DNA of 64,000 nt from Streptosporangium lutulentum (GTDB lineage: Bacteria; Actinomycetota; Actinomycetes; Streptosporangiales; Streptosporangiaceae), in NCBI RefSeq assembly GCF_030811455.1, contig NZ_JAUSQU010000001.1, forward strand, positions 4,092,001-4,156,000, read 5' to 3'. The translations under genes and the position numbers were made by a program. The first letter of the stretch is position 1; each line of letters starts with the position of its first letter. The notes beneath the pieces were generated by a model, which was given only the letters and a program-made list of their open reading frames with translations, ran no database searches and was not told where the DNA came from. Of this stretch, positions 16,143-25,334 are shown piece after piece.

Positions 16143-17612
16143 TCACGCCGGTTTCATCGGCCGGGTCTCCTCGCGCTCGCCGGCGCTGTCCGCTCTGGCG
16201 GGCAAGAGCAGGGCGGTGACGACCACGGCCACGGACAGCACCGCGCCGATGATGAAGGCCAGCCGCATGCCGTCGAGGTTGGCGAGCGCCTCCGTGACTC
16301 CCTCGGATCTCAGGGCCTCGGTTCGCGCGCTCATCACGGTGATCACGAGCGCGGTGCCGATGGCCGCGGAGACCTGTTGCAGCGTGCTCAGGATCGAGCT
16401 GGCGTGGGAGTAGAGCGGCGGTGGAACCGCTCCGAGCCCGAGAGTGAACACCGGGGTGAAGGTCGCGGCCAGACTCACCATCAGCAGCGCGTGCAGAGCG
16501 AGGAGCTGCCAGAACGGCATGGTCATCGTGACCAGGGTGAAGCCGGTGAGCGCGAGCGTGATCCCGATCGCGCCGGGGATGACCAGGACCCTGCCGCCGA
16601 ACCGGTCGAACAGGCGGCCGACGGTCGGACCGAGCAGCCCCATCGCGAGACCGCCCGGCATCACGAGGAGTCCGGCCTGCAGGGCACTGAGCTCGCGGAC
16701 GTTCTGCAGGTACAGCGGCAGCAGGACCATCGAGCCGAGCATCGCCATGAAGGACACCGACATCAGGATCAGTGCGACCGTGTAGGTGCGGTAGCGCAGG
16801 GTGCGCAGGTCCAGCAGCGGCACACCGCGCTTCTGCAACGACAACTGGCGGAAGACGAAGACGACGATGGCGACCAGGCCGGCCGCCACGATCGCGGCGG
16901 CGACGCGGGCGTCACCGCCCTCGAACCGGCTGAGCCCGTAGACCAGGCCGCCGAAGCCGAGGGCCGCGGTCACCACGCTCAGCCAGTCGACGGTGCTGAG
17001 CTCGGGCTCTCCGACGTTCTTGAGCTGTTTCAGGCCGCGCCATGTGATCACGGCGGCGATGGGGAACACCACGGCGAACAGCAACCGCCAGGACCCGAAC
17101 TGAAGGATCACCCCCGAGACCGTCGGGCCCATGGCGGGCGCGACCGAGATGGCCAGGGAGACGGCGCCCATCACCCGGCCACGTTCCGCCTCGGGCACCA
17201 CCTGCATCAGCGTGGTCATCAGCAGCGGCATCATCACAGCTGTCCCGGACGCCTGGATGATGCGAGCGCCCAGCAGCACCTCGAACGACGGCGCGACGGC
17301 GGCCAACGCCGTGCCGAACAGGAACAGGCCCATCGCGGTGGTGTACGCGCTGCGGGTGGACACCCTCTTCAGGAACCATCCGGTGATCGGGATGACGGCG
17401 GCCATGGTCAGCATGAAGGCGGTCGAGAGCCACTGTGCGGTCTGCTCGGTGATGTGCAGCGCGCCCATCAGCCGCGGGATCGCGTTGATCATGATCGTCT
17501 CGTTGAGAATGACCACGAATGTGGCGAGCACCAGCAGCCGGATCACGGCCGGGGTACGACCCGGAACGGCGGTCGCCGGCTTGGCGGGTGAGTCGAGCTG
17601 CGGGCTTAACAC
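16143..17612 (-). CDS. DHA2-family MFS multidrug exporter
   Basis: The 489-residue membrane protein has about 14 predicted helices, as in EmrB/QacA proton antiporters. The first helix reads VLATFVVILNETIMINAIPR, with the substitution pattern of the DHA2 motif near LMGALHITEQTAQWLSTAFM. The antiporter motif (ASGTAVMMPLLMTTL to APAMGPTVSGVIL) is visible at residues about 120-170. The C-terminus is a basic and acidic cytoplasmic tail. It is monocistronic and no repressor is adjacent. It exports hydrophobic drugs or metabolites; the substrate is not predictable. Confidence 0.92.
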   Translation of the reverse strand: MLSPQLDSPAKPATAVPGRTPAVIRLLVLATFVVILNETIMINAIPRLMGALHITEQTAQWLSTAFMLTMAAVIPITGWFLKRVSTRSAYTTAMGLFLFGTALAAVAPSFEVLLGARIIQASGTAVMMPLLMTTLMQVVPEAERGRVMGAVSLAISVAPAMGPTVSGVILQFGSWRLLFAVVFPIAAVITWRGLKQLKNVGEPELSTVDWLSVVTAALGFGGLVYGLSRFEGGDARVAAAIVAAGLVAIVVFVFRQLSLQKRGVPLLDLRTLRYRTYTVALILMSVSFMAMLGSMVLLPLYLQNVRELSALQAGLLVMPGGLAMGLLGPTVGRLFDRFGGRVLVIPGAIGITLALTGFTLVTMTMPFWQLLALHALLMVSLAATFTPVFTLGLGAVPPPLYSHASSILSTLQQVSAAIGTALVITVMSARTEALRSEGVTEALANLDGMRLAFIIGAVLSVAVVVTALLLPARADSAGEREETRPMKPA

Positions 17613-18043
17613 GGAACCTCAATCGGGGTTGTCGGACATGACGTGGTCGTGGCCGGCGTCCCGGCCTCGGGTCTCACAAGAAGTCGTGGTCATGCAAAGA
17701 CTGACCTACACCACCGACAAAACTCATCGCCCGCCCCCAGCATTCCGGCAAGTGCCGCGAAATGTCACCTCGTTTTCACCGGCGGACGAGGCAGGATGAC
17801 CGTCCGCTTCTCAAGCGGAGCGATCACCCCGCTCACCCGCTGAGAACCGGGAGCAGTGGGGTGCCGACGGTGCCTGCCGTATGCCTCTGGCGGGGGACGT
17901 CGCCGTCGGCGTTCAGCGGGGAACGGTCTACGCCCGGGTCCCGGGTACGGCGTCGAACACGGCGGACGGATTCGTTGTGATCACGATCCTCCCGGTGACG
18001 ACGGCCGTCGTGGTGATCAGCGGATCGGACTTCTGGTTGGCTG
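17613..18043. other. Gene-free region
   Basis: About 430 bp with only short non-credible frames. The first part should contain the exporter promoter (reverse strand). No operator was recognised. Confidence 0.4.
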
Positions 18044-18394
18044 ATGTCCATGACGACGAATGTGAGCATCCCGGGCCAGGCCCACCGGGACCCTTGGCGC
18101 ATCTGCGCGGCGATCGGTACCGGCACCCTGATTCCCACCACCGTGTTCGCCTGGGTCCTCGTGCTGAGCACCTATGAGGCTTCCCGGTGCCTCACCTACG
18201 GGGAATGCAACCGGAACGTGGACGCACTGTTGTCGGTGGCATGGTGGGCCTTCTTGGGGAGTGTCGCCGCCGGCCTGCTCGCACTCGTACTTCCGAAACG
18301 GTGGCAGGCGATGAAACGGCTCCGGCCGGTGTTGGCCATCACCCAGCTCCTCCTGCAGGCGATCACCTTCGCCGCGATACTCGGCAGCGCGTGA
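18044..18394 (+). CDS. Small hypothetical membrane protein
   Basis: A 116-residue protein with three or four probable membrane segments (IGTGTLIPTTVFAWVLVLST, SVAWWAFLGSVAAGLLALVL, VLAITQLLLQAITFAAILGS) and two Cys in the first extracytoplasmic loop (RCLTYGECN). I do not recognise a family. The starts at 18044 and 18050 are both possible and no strong Shine-Dalgarno sequence is present. It is next to a convergent small membrane protein gene. Confidence 0.6.
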   Translation: MSMTTNVSIPGQAHRDPWRICAAIGTGTLIPTTVFAWVLVLSTYEASRCLTYGECNRNVDALLSVAWWAFLGSVAAGLLALVLPKRWQAMKRLRPVLAITQLLLQAITFAAILGSA

Positions 18395-18465
18395 CGGTCG
18401 CGAGCACCGCCATGGACCGGCACAGGTCGCGGATCACCGGGATATCGGGCAGCAGCCGGGCCACG

Positions 18466-19020
18466 TCATGAGCGGTCATGAGCCCCATTCAATCGGACGC
18501 GGCGTCCTCCTCGCCGGGGCATGACGGTCGTCTCATCACGCCGGAGCAGCGACAAGAACACGACCAGCACCGCGCCGCCCACATAATGCATGACCGGCCC
18601 GGCCGCGATGATGTTCCACCCCCTGAAACGAAGCGCGTTCCGGCATTCATCGGTGACGACCTCGATGGCGAAGGGGATCGTGAACACCACGGCGATCACC
18701 ACGAACAGCGCCGCCGTCGCCCAGCCGGCGATCGTGCCCCACCTCCCGCGAAGGGCGAGAACCGCACCCAGACCAAGCACCATCACGGCGGTGGGCCAGC
18801 CGTTCGACTCCGCGGAAACGGTCCGCCAGCTGATCTCCGTCAGCCAGCCGACATCCTGAAGGACGTACGACTCCGCGCTGAGAGGGCAGGTGAATCCTCT
18901 CGTGTAGGTCGACCATTCTTGGAGGTGCCACCAGACGGTACGCGATGCGGGGGCCGCCAGAGCCGCCAGGGTCAACACGGGTATCCCCCAGCGCGGGGGC
19001 GTCTGCGGTAATGGAAGCAA
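18466..19020 (-). CDS. Hypothetical membrane protein
   Basis: A 184-residue protein with about four hydrophobic segments (IPVLTLAALAAPASRTVWW, AVMVLGLGAVLALRG, TIAGWATAALFVVIAVVFTI, VGGAVLVVFLSLL) and a basic C-terminus. The first loop contains single Cys residues (FTCPLS). The start appears to be TTG at 19020, which is not certain. No family was recognised. Organisation and size resemble the neighbouring convergent small membrane protein, but the sequences are not clearly related. Confidence 0.55.
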   Translation of the reverse strand: MLPLPQTPPRWGIPVLTLAALAAPASRTVWWHLQEWSTYTRGFTCPLSAESYVLQDVGWLTEISWRTVSAESNGWPTAVMVLGLGAVLALRGRWGTIAGWATAALFVVIAVVFTIPFAIEVVTDECRNALRFRGWNIIAAGPVMHYVGGAVLVVFLSLLRRDETTVMPRRGGRRVRLNGAHDRS

Positions 19021-19132
19021 GATCGCCGCCGCTTCATCGTGAATGGAGGCGCCCAGCCTAGATCATTTGCGACAACGGAGACAGAGGCCATCCACCTCAC
19101 GCCCGCCCGCTCCTGTCCATGGCGTCAACCGG

Positions 19133-19711
19133 TCAGCACTGCCATAAAAAACGACCCTCCTGCTCGTCGGCGCTGAGGAAGCCGTAGCCCATGCCGCCGT
19201 CGCCGAAGTTCAGTTCGTACATGTGCCGCTGGGAGGATCTGAGCTGGAAGAAGAACGTCCATGGACCGCCGTCCGGGTACTCCTCGAACTGCAACCAGGT
19301 GGGAGCGCCCAGAAGACGGGATTCCCACCGGTGACGCGGCTCCACCTGCTCGACCTCCTCCAGGTCGGCGAACAGCTCGCCGACGAGGCTCTCACCCCGG
19401 TCGGTGGCGACCGTCTGGACGAACCGCGGGATCCGGCCCGGCTGCACGATGAGTGCGTTCTCGCCCCCCTCCGGCCGCCACGACTCCTCGCAACCGTCAC
19501 CCATGAACAGGTAGGCCATCCGGATGGACCCACCGGGCAACCTGAACTGCCCGATGAACCCCATCGGACGCTCGTGCCGCGCGCAGAGCGGCCATCGCGG
19601 CTCCTCCAGCCAGATCGGCTGACCGCCGAGTTTGGTGGCGAACTCCTCGATCACCTCGTCGACGCGAGAGAAGACCATCTCGTACGCGAGGCCGTCGTCA
19701 CCGTCGATCAC
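19133..19711 (-). CDS. DUF1963 (YwqG-like) family protein
   Basis: A 192-residue soluble protein. The segment KLGGQPIWLEEPRWPLCA followed by PMGFIGQFRLPGG is typical of the DUF1963/YwqG family, whose function is unknown and whose members often occur near toxin-immunity genes. Near the C-terminus, MYELNFGDGGMGYGFLS is also family-like. The start is GTG at 19711; a downstream ATG (MVFSRVDEV) is an alternative. It lies 104 bp downstream of the next gene on the same strand, with no clear link. Confidence 0.7.
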   Translation of the reverse strand: MIDGDDGLAYEMVFSRVDEVIEEFATKLGGQPIWLEEPRWPLCARHERPMGFIGQFRLPGGSIRMAYLFMGDGCEESWRPEGGENALIVQPGRIPRFVQTVATDRGESLVGELFADLEEVEQVEPRHRWESRLLGAPTWLQFEEYPDGGPWTFFFQLRSSQRHMYELNFGDGGMGYGFLSADEQEGRFLWQC

Positions 19712-19815
19712 CGGGACATCTTACGGCGAGGCGCCGGTCCGGCTCATGAGACGAAAAGCCGGCCCGATCACCGAAAGCGGAATCGCCGGCTCTGTGCGCC
19801 GCCGTGAAGGTTCCG

Positions 19816-21105
19816 CTACATGCGGTTGGCCGGTCTGGGACGGGCGCGGCGGCGTCGGTAGTGCCGTACCAGCGCAGGCAGCCATGGCACGGCGCCGAGT
19901 GCGAGCAGTAACGACAACAGCGGCATCCACCACCATGGCGAGACACGCGCCGGTGGTGGGGACGGCGTCGGTGTCACCCATGGCCGTGCGGTCTTCGACC
20001 ATGCCAGGAACGCGTCACCGATCGGGAGCAGACCGAAGGCGTACCGCTTGGTCCACGGGGTGCCGAGCGGCAGGCCCGCCACCTCGCCGTAGTTAGCCAA
20101 GGCTGCGGCCAGCGAGGCGTCGCCGTGGACCTGGGCCGCACCGAGAGTGACCGCGGTCGCCGACAGGCTCACCCCGAGTGGGAGCGGGCCGGAGTCGACG
20201 TCGGCCGGACCGTCCACACCGTCGGGGTATTCCCGCACGGCCGGCCCGAGGCCGAACGGGGAGATGACGTACTGGTCGCGGAAGCGCAGGTACTGCTCAC
20301 CGGCGAAGACCGGGTCGACGTCGAGCAGGAAACGTTGAATGAGGCTCTGTGAACTGCCCCTGGCCATCTCGACCGGGTCGCCGGTGTCGGGGTCGACGCT
20401 ATGCGGCAGCAGCCCAGTGCGTGGATCAAGCCGCTGGCGTACTTCTCGAAGCCACCGTTCGACGGTACTGGAGAAGCGCGGCGGCAGCAGCAGATCGTGC
20501 AGCCGTAGTGACGCCATCGCCACGGTCGAGTCGACCGGCCATGCCTGACCCGGGTACGCCGCCAGGTACGGCGACGCCGAGGTGTCGAACGCCACGCCGA
20601 GCGAGGCGGAATCATCGGCGAACCGGCGCAACTCGGTCGGATCGCGTTGCCCGGCCGGTTGCAGGCTCAGCACCCCGCCACGCAGCCAGTTGCCCCAGCC
20701 GCGGTAGAAGACACCATACGACGGGGTGAGATCGGGGCTGAACGGGGCGCGGCCGGATGGCGATTCCAACCGTCCCAACGCCCACCGTGCTTGTCGCAAC
20801 GGCTCCGACCGCTCGCCGGCCGGTAAGCGCATCCCGAGTTCGACCCAGCTCAGGCCGTACAGCACGTGCAGGAAGAAGTACCCCTCCGGGAACAGACGCT
20901 GCGCCTCGTCGCCGGCACCGCCGTCCAACGCCGAGCGCAGGAACGCCAACTGCCGCTGGACCCCGGCCGGCTCACCGGTCGTCCCCGCGGTGGCCGGCGC
21001 GACCAGTCGCACCGCGGCCGCCAGCGCGCAGACGCTGACCACGACGGCGACCAGTCGACGCGACCATCGCAGCACCTGACGCATGGTTAACGGCGGCTCG
21101 GACAT
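19816..21105 (-). CDS. Membrane-anchored hypothetical protein, helical-barrel-like extracytoplasmic domain
   Basis: A 429-residue protein with an N-terminal membrane segment (LVAVVVSVCALAAAVRLVAP), a long extracytoplasmic domain, and a C-terminal helix with a basic end (WWWMPLLSLLLALGAVPWLP then RRRRARPRP). The central part carries repeated aromatic- and Asp-rich helices (YGVFYRGWGNWLRGG, LDPRTGLLPHSVDPDTGD, FRDQYVISPFGLGPAVREY), reminiscent of alpha/alpha-barrel enzymes such as the linalool dehydratase/isomerase or glycosidase-like folds. That resemblance is tentative, and no catalytic residues can be assigned. Confidence 0.6.
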   Translation of the reverse strand: MSEPPLTMRQVLRWSRRLVAVVVSVCALAAAVRLVAPATAGTTGEPAGVQRQLAFLRSALDGGAGDEAQRLFPEGYFFLHVLYGLSWVELGMRLPAGERSEPLRQARWALGRLESPSGRAPFSPDLTPSYGVFYRGWGNWLRGGVLSLQPAGQRDPTELRRFADDSASLGVAFDTSASPYLAAYPGQAWPVDSTVAMASLRLHDLLLPPRFSSTVERWLREVRQRLDPRTGLLPHSVDPDTGDPVEMARGSSQSLIQRFLLDVDPVFAGEQYLRFRDQYVISPFGLGPAVREYPDGVDGPADVDSGPLPLGVSLSATAVTLGAAQVHGDASLAAALANYGEVAGLPLGTPWTKRYAFGLLPIGDAFLAWSKTARPWVTPTPSPPPARVSPWWWMPLLSLLLALGAVPWLPALVRHYRRRRARPRPANRM

Positions 21106-21599
21106 CCGATGATCTTAGCCCGGTGGGCACCGTCGGTGGGACGTCTCTCACCCCGATGATCAACATGCTTCGCAAGGGAACGCGCCGCATCCATCTCGAG
21201 ACGGATGCTGTTGGTGATCTTCCTTGGCCTGCGGACATGGAGCGACGACGGTACTTGCCTGGGCATCTGATCCGCAGCAAGGTCGAGACGGTGCCGGAAA
21301 GGCCGGTTCGGAGACACCTCGCTCTTGACCGCCTTCCTCGGATGTCCACTCACATCCGGGGACGGTGTCAGCACTTCCGTTAGGAAGATCACATTCTGGG
21401 TGCCGTCCGCACGAGTTGACGGCCTCAGCGTTCACGCGGAGAAGCGTGATGCGGGTCATCGACCGTGACCGCCGAGCCGCGTGCACCGCCTCCGCGGACG
21501 CAGCCCGCTGCGCACAAAAATCAAAAGTCACTTACACCGCGCCCGCACTCCTTGATCGGAATACGATGCCTTCCACTGTTTCCTGGCTTGAGGTGCTGA
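21106..21599. other. Gene-free region
   Basis: About 490 bp between divergent genes. Open frames here have no coding character. No operator or RNA was recognised. Confidence 0.4.
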
Positions 21600-22115
21600 A
21601 TGGAACTGTTTCCTGAAGAGAGTCAGTGGGAGCTGCTGACCGCCGCAGGGCTGCGGCAGGATTTCCAGGCGGTGTGGATCGAAGGCGACGACCTCGACGC
21701 GATCACCGCCGAGTTGAGGATCGACCCCGCCGCAACGCTCGAATGCGATCTGGCCACCGCGCTGCGCTGGAACAGTATGGACATGCGTACCCTCATCCTC
21801 TGGATGGGCGGGCACTCGCCTGGCTGGACGTTCGCTCTGGTGCTCACCGGCATGGGGTCCGACCTGAACCTGCCGGGCCGGCGGGTCTTCGACTTCTGCT
21901 ACGCGCGGGAGATCGACGAGTTCTACGGCGTCAGCGGCCTCTATGACGAGGAGGGGCTCGACGACCTGGAGCTCAACGACGACCAAGGCGGCGAAGAGGA
22001 CCTCGACCCCCACCTGATCGCCATCGGGCGGGTCACCGGCCGGTTCATCGACCAGGACTGGCTCGCCGAACGACGAACCCTGTGCCGGGTCCCGATGAAA
22101 GCGAGAGCCTCATGA
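21600..22115 (+). CDS. Hypothetical protein, first of a tandem paralogous pair
   Basis: A 171-residue acidic soluble protein. It shares a common plan with the next gene: an aromatic/Leu start (QWELLTAAGLRQDFQAVWIE), GDDLDAITAELRIDP, then a Trp-Gly-Gly-His segment (LWMGGHSPGWTFALVLTG) and a C-terminal (IAIGRVTGRFIDQDWL). The layout resembles the actinobacterial DUF6461 group, but I am not certain of that. The ATG at 21600 follows GAGGTG. Its stop overlaps the start of the next gene (ATGA), so the pair is coupled. Confidence 0.7.
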   Translation: MELFPEESQWELLTAAGLRQDFQAVWIEGDDLDAITAELRIDPAATLECDLATALRWNSMDMRTLILWMGGHSPGWTFALVLTGMGSDLNLPGRRVFDFCYAREIDEFYGVSGLYDEEGLDDLELNDDQGGEEDLDPHLIAIGRVTGRFIDQDWLAERRTLCRVPMKARAS

Positions 22116-22708
22116 CGTACGGAGAACAGTGGGCCCTGCTCTCGGCGCGTGGGTTCGATGACATGTTCGCCGGAACCTGGATCGAGGGCGACGACCCCGA
22201 CGAGATCGCCCGCATCCTGGGCTCCGACCCGGCGGCGGCGGTGCCCTGCGGGCTCGACGAGGCGATGCGGGAGTACGAGCCGTACGCGTTCAAGGAACTC
22301 GTCTGGCTCGGCGAGCACGCCCCCGGCTGGACCCACGCCGTCACCATCGCCGGGCCGCGTCCGCGCACCGACCTGCTGGCCGCCAGTGGGCGCAGGTTCG
22401 TCCAGGTCGTGTGGGAGCCCCATGGCTTGGGCGTGCACGATCTGTACTATTCGGACGGGGTCACCGCCGGGCGGCAAAGCCCGGTCGCCATCGCCGAACC
22501 CGGCTGGCCCTTCCACGAGTACGTCGAAGGCCTCACGCGAAGCCGCCCCGGCCTGATCGACGTGTTCACCGGAGGTCCGGCCAAGCCGGTGGGCAGTCTG
22601 GGACTGTGGCTGGACAACTGGCTCATCCTGGCGGGTCGTGTCTCCGGGCGTCTCATCGACGAGCGGTACCTCGACGCCACCCGGCGGCTGTATCGCATTC
22701 CGATCTGA
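22112..22708 (+). CDS. Hypothetical protein, second of a tandem paralogous pair
   Basis: A 198-residue protein starting MTYGEQWALLSARGFDDMFA. It is related to the preceding gene through GTWIEGDDPDEIARILGSDP, LVWLGEHAPGWTHAVTIAGP and the C-terminal LILAGRVSGRLIDERYLD. It carries an additional middle segment (HEYVEGLTRSRPGLIDVFTG) that the first paralogue lacks. The ATG at 22112 overlaps the upstream stop by four bases. Possibly a DUF6461-like protein; function unknown. Confidence 0.7.
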   Translation: MTYGEQWALLSARGFDDMFAGTWIEGDDPDEIARILGSDPAAAVPCGLDEAMREYEPYAFKELVWLGEHAPGWTHAVTIAGPRPRTDLLAASGRRFVQVVWEPHGLGVHDLYYSDGVTAGRQSPVAIAEPGWPFHEYVEGLTRSRPGLIDVFTGGPAKPVGSLGLWLDNWLILAGRVSGRLIDERYLDATRRLYRIPI

Positions 22709-23064
22709 CCGGCCGTACGGCCGACCATGTCCGGTCTCCCGTGGTTCACTCGTGATGGACGGACCTCCCCGGGGGACATGTCCGCGGCCCGGAACCGCGG
22801 CCGCTGCCGCTCGGCTGCGGACAGTCCCCCGGCCCTGTCGGATCGACTCATCCTTCAAGGCTGTCACCTGGACAAACGGCCGCCACCAGGTCACGCCCGC
22901 ATTTCCCGATCGGTACAGCGGCCCCTACGCCGCCCGCTTTCGGCACCCGTCGGCGGCACGGCCGGGCTTCATGCCGATGTTTTCGGCCTGCCGGTCGTCA
23001 TGGTCCGTGCGTCCGGCGGACGAGGACGTGGCGGGTGGCCGTGAGCCCCCGCCATCGGCCCTTG
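22709..23064. other. Gene-free region between convergent genes
   Basis: About 355 bp. I see no gene; short GC-rich palindromic segments may act as terminators, but none is convincing. Confidence 0.35.
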
Positions 23065-23817
23065 CTATTCGTCAGGCAGCAGGTACCGCCAGGAGAGCAC
23101 GAAGAGTGCCCCCGAACCGGTCTTGAAGAGTGGCCGGCCGTGCCCCTGCCCGGCGGGCACCGCCTTGGTGATCGCGCTCACCGCCGCCCCCTCGATGTCC
23201 TTCTGCCAGATCGGGTCCACCGTGCCCGAAGGCTCCGGGACCCCCGCGGGCCACGGCGCCGGCGTGTCCTCCGCCGACGCGGCCCCTTCGGCGACCATTC
23301 GGACGCGGGTGGCGACATAGTCGGTGCCCTCGGCGGTGGCCCGGGTCGCCAAGCCGTCCATCAGCTTCCTCGCCTCCGAAAGCCCCTTCGGGTAGAAGCC
23401 CGCGACCTGGTCCAGGGCCGGGGCCCGGACCTCCAGCAGCTTGCCGTCCTTCCCCCGCACCCCGAGGACGGTGGTCGGCACGTCCGTCACCATCGGCGCG
23501 CCCGGCTTGGGCTCCGCGGTCGGCGGTTGCCCGGTCAGATATGTCTCCATCGACGCGACCGTCTCGCCCGTCTCGGCCTCGGCGAGCCTCAGTTGCCTGC
23601 TCGCGTCAACGATCACCAAGCCGTCGCTGTACAGCACCACCCTCGGCGGACGCAGCACGTTCGTGGTCGCGGTCACGAACCCGCCCTCGGCGCCCCACAA
23701 GGCGACCGGCTTCGCCGGCTCGGCGTCGGCCGGGGTCGCCGTCATATCCGCTTCCGCCCCTCCGCAGGCCGCTGTCAGGGACAGCAGCGCCACAAGCAGG
23801 GTCATTCGTAGTCTCAT
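23065..23817 (-). CDS. Putative lipoprotein
   Basis: A 250-residue protein with a lipoprotein signal peptide (MRLRMTLLVALLSLTAAC) in which LTAAC is the lipobox, so it is exported and lipid-anchored. The mature part has no recognised domain; its beta-rich segments (VVLYSDGLVIVDASRQLRLA, TTVLGVRGKDGKLLEVRAP) resemble proteins typical of Streptosporangiaceae and Streptomyces of unknown function. The ATG at 23817 gives the correct signal length; an upstream GTG at 23826 is less likely. It is followed 51 bp upstream on the same strand by the HxlR gene end. Confidence 0.75.
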   Translation of the reverse strand: MRLRMTLLVALLSLTAACGGAEADMTATPADAEPAKPVALWGAEGGFVTATTNVLRPPRVVLYSDGLVIVDASRQLRLAEAETGETVASMETYLTGQPPTAEPKPGAPMVTDVPTTVLGVRGKDGKLLEVRAPALDQVAGFYPKGLSEARKLMDGLATRATAEGTDYVATRVRMVAEGAASAEDTPAPWPAGVPEPSGTVDPIWQKDIEGAAVSAITKAVPAGQGHGRPLFKTGSGALFVLSWRYLLPDE

Positions 23818-23868
23818 GCCCCACAAACGTACGTTTCCCTCAGGCGGTTCAGCCGGTGTCGTTCGAGG

Positions 23869-24333
23869 TCAGGCGGATCCGGCGAAGGGGAACACCACCC
23901 CGTCGGCGGGGATGACGGCATCGGTGTCGTCGACGAACGCCACGCGCACTGGTCGTCCGTGGTCCGCCGAACGCCTGAGAACGCTTGGTCCCGAGGTCGG
24001 GGGCCTGTTCTCGTCGCCCCACTGCTGCAGCGCGGCGAGCACCAGGAGCAGCTGTTCGCCGGCCGGAGTCAGGTGGTAGCTGTACCGGGTCCGGGCGCCC
24101 GGCTCTCGATAGGGCTGCTTCTCCATGACATCCGCGTCCACGAGAATGTTCAGGCGGTTACTGAGCACGTCCGGGGCGATCCCGAGTCCGTCGCGGAAAT
24201 CCGCGAACCGGGTCACCTTCCCCAAGGCGGCCTCTCGCAAAACGAGGAAGGTCCACTTGTCGCCCACGATTTCGAGCGTGCGCGCGATCGAGCACACCTC
24301 TTCTGTCTTGTGATTGACATTGACAGTACCCAT
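23869..24333 (-). CDS. HxlR-family transcriptional regulator
   Basis: A 154-residue winged-helix regulator. Signatures are CSIARTLEIVGDKWTFLVLR at residues 14-33 with the conserved Cys, then RFADFRDGLGIAPDVLSNRL and a wing ending YSYHLTPAGEQLLLVLAALQ. HxlR proteins often respond to electrophiles or quinones and control adjacent reductases. An SDR gene lies 230 bp upstream on the same strand (24563-25276) and is the likely target. The C-terminal 40 residues extend beyond the usual domain. Confidence 0.9.
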   Translation of the reverse strand: MGTVNVNHKTEEVCSIARTLEIVGDKWTFLVLREAALGKVTRFADFRDGLGIAPDVLSNRLNILVDADVMEKQPYREPGARTRYSYHLTPAGEQLLLVLAALQQWGDENRPPTSGPSVLRRSADHGRPVRVAFVDDTDAVIPADGVVFPFAGSA

Positions 24334-24562
24334 GGCGCTATTCTAGCCCCTGAGTTGCACATTCCTACCCAGTGGTGCTCGATCAACGCGACAACGCGGA
24401 TCAGGGCGAGGGTGCGACGACGATCCGCCGCGGCGCGGCGTTCACGACATCCCCCTCGGCGGCCGGCGCGGCATTCATGACGACCCGGCCGGCCGTATGG
24501 GCATGTGGCTCACAGGCCGGCCCGCGGCGTCTCGCTGTCACCGCCCCATCTCGGAACAGGAG

Positions 24563-25276
24563 CTACCGGGCCGCGGGCAGACCGGGGTAGAGCTGGTCCA
24601 GCCCGCCGGAGAGCGCGGCCCTGGCGTTGCGGCTCTTGTCGTCGGCGACCACTTCGAGGGCGCGCGCCTGAACACCGTCCAGGGCCAGGCTCGCCACCCA
24701 GGCGGGATCGACCTTGTCCGAGCCGTCGACGTAGTCGGCCATGTCCGTGTCCATGTAGCCGACGTGGAGAGCCGTGACGTCGATACCGGCAGGGGCCAGT
24801 TCTTGCCGGATCACGTTGGTCATCGCCAGCTCGGCGGCCTTGGCCGCGCTGTAGCCGCCGTACGCCGGGTAGTGCACCCAGGACAGGACGGACAGGATGT
24901 TGAGGATCGCCCCGCCTCCGTTGGCGGTGATGACGGGGGCGAAGGCGCGGGCGACGTCGAGAGACCCGAAGAAGTGCGTCTCCATCTCGCGCCTGATGTC
25001 CGCGATGTCGCCGTCGATCAGTCCCACGTGCGTGCTGATGCCGGCGTTGTTGATCAGCAGTGTGGTGTCCGGCGCGCCTTTCGCCGCCTGCGCCACGGAA
25101 GCGGGATCGGTGATGTCCATCTGAAGCGGCACGACTCCCGGGAGGTCGACCGAAGCCGGACGCCGGACGCCGGCGTACACCTTCCTGGCTCCGCGCTTGA
25201 GCAGTTCCTCTGCCAGGTGCCGTCCCAAACCGCGATTCGCCCCTGTCACCAGTGCGACAGCGTTCTGAATGTCCAC
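24563..25276 (-). CDS. SDR-family oxidoreductase
   Basis: A 237-residue Rossmann-fold NAD(P)-dependent oxidoreductase of classical SDR type. The cofactor motif is TGANRGLG (residues 14-21), then LLINNAG, a catalytic Ser in LNILSVLSW, and YGGYSAAKAAE with the Tyr and Lys. The start is GTG at 25276. An inverted repeat (TGCCT/AGGCA at 25321-25334) lies about 50 bp upstream and may be an operator, plausibly of the HxlR regulator on the same strand. Confidence 0.9.
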   Translation of the reverse strand: MDIQNAVALVTGANRGLGRHLAEELLKRGARKVYAGVRRPASVDLPGVVPLQMDITDPASVAQAAKGAPDTTLLINNAGISTHVGLIDGDIADIRREMETHFFGSLDVARAFAPVITANGGGAILNILSVLSWVHYPAYGGYSAAKAAELAMTNVIRQELAPAGIDVTALHVGYMDTDMADYVDGSDKVDPAWVASLALDGVQARALEVVADDKSRNARAALSGGLDQLYPGLPAAR

Positions 25277-25320
25277 GTGCGCCTCCTTCTGGATCCTGAA
25301 TACCTATCCAGAACCTAGCC

Positions 25321-25334
25321 TGCCTGAATAGGCA
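25321..25334. promoter_or_regulatory. Candidate operator upstream of SDR gene
   Basis: TGCCTGAATAGGCA is a 5-bp inverted repeat with a 4-base centre, located about 45 bp before the GTG at 25276. A related half-site (GAATACCTATC) lies at about 25298-25308. A regulator-binding site is inferred only. Confidence 0.3.
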
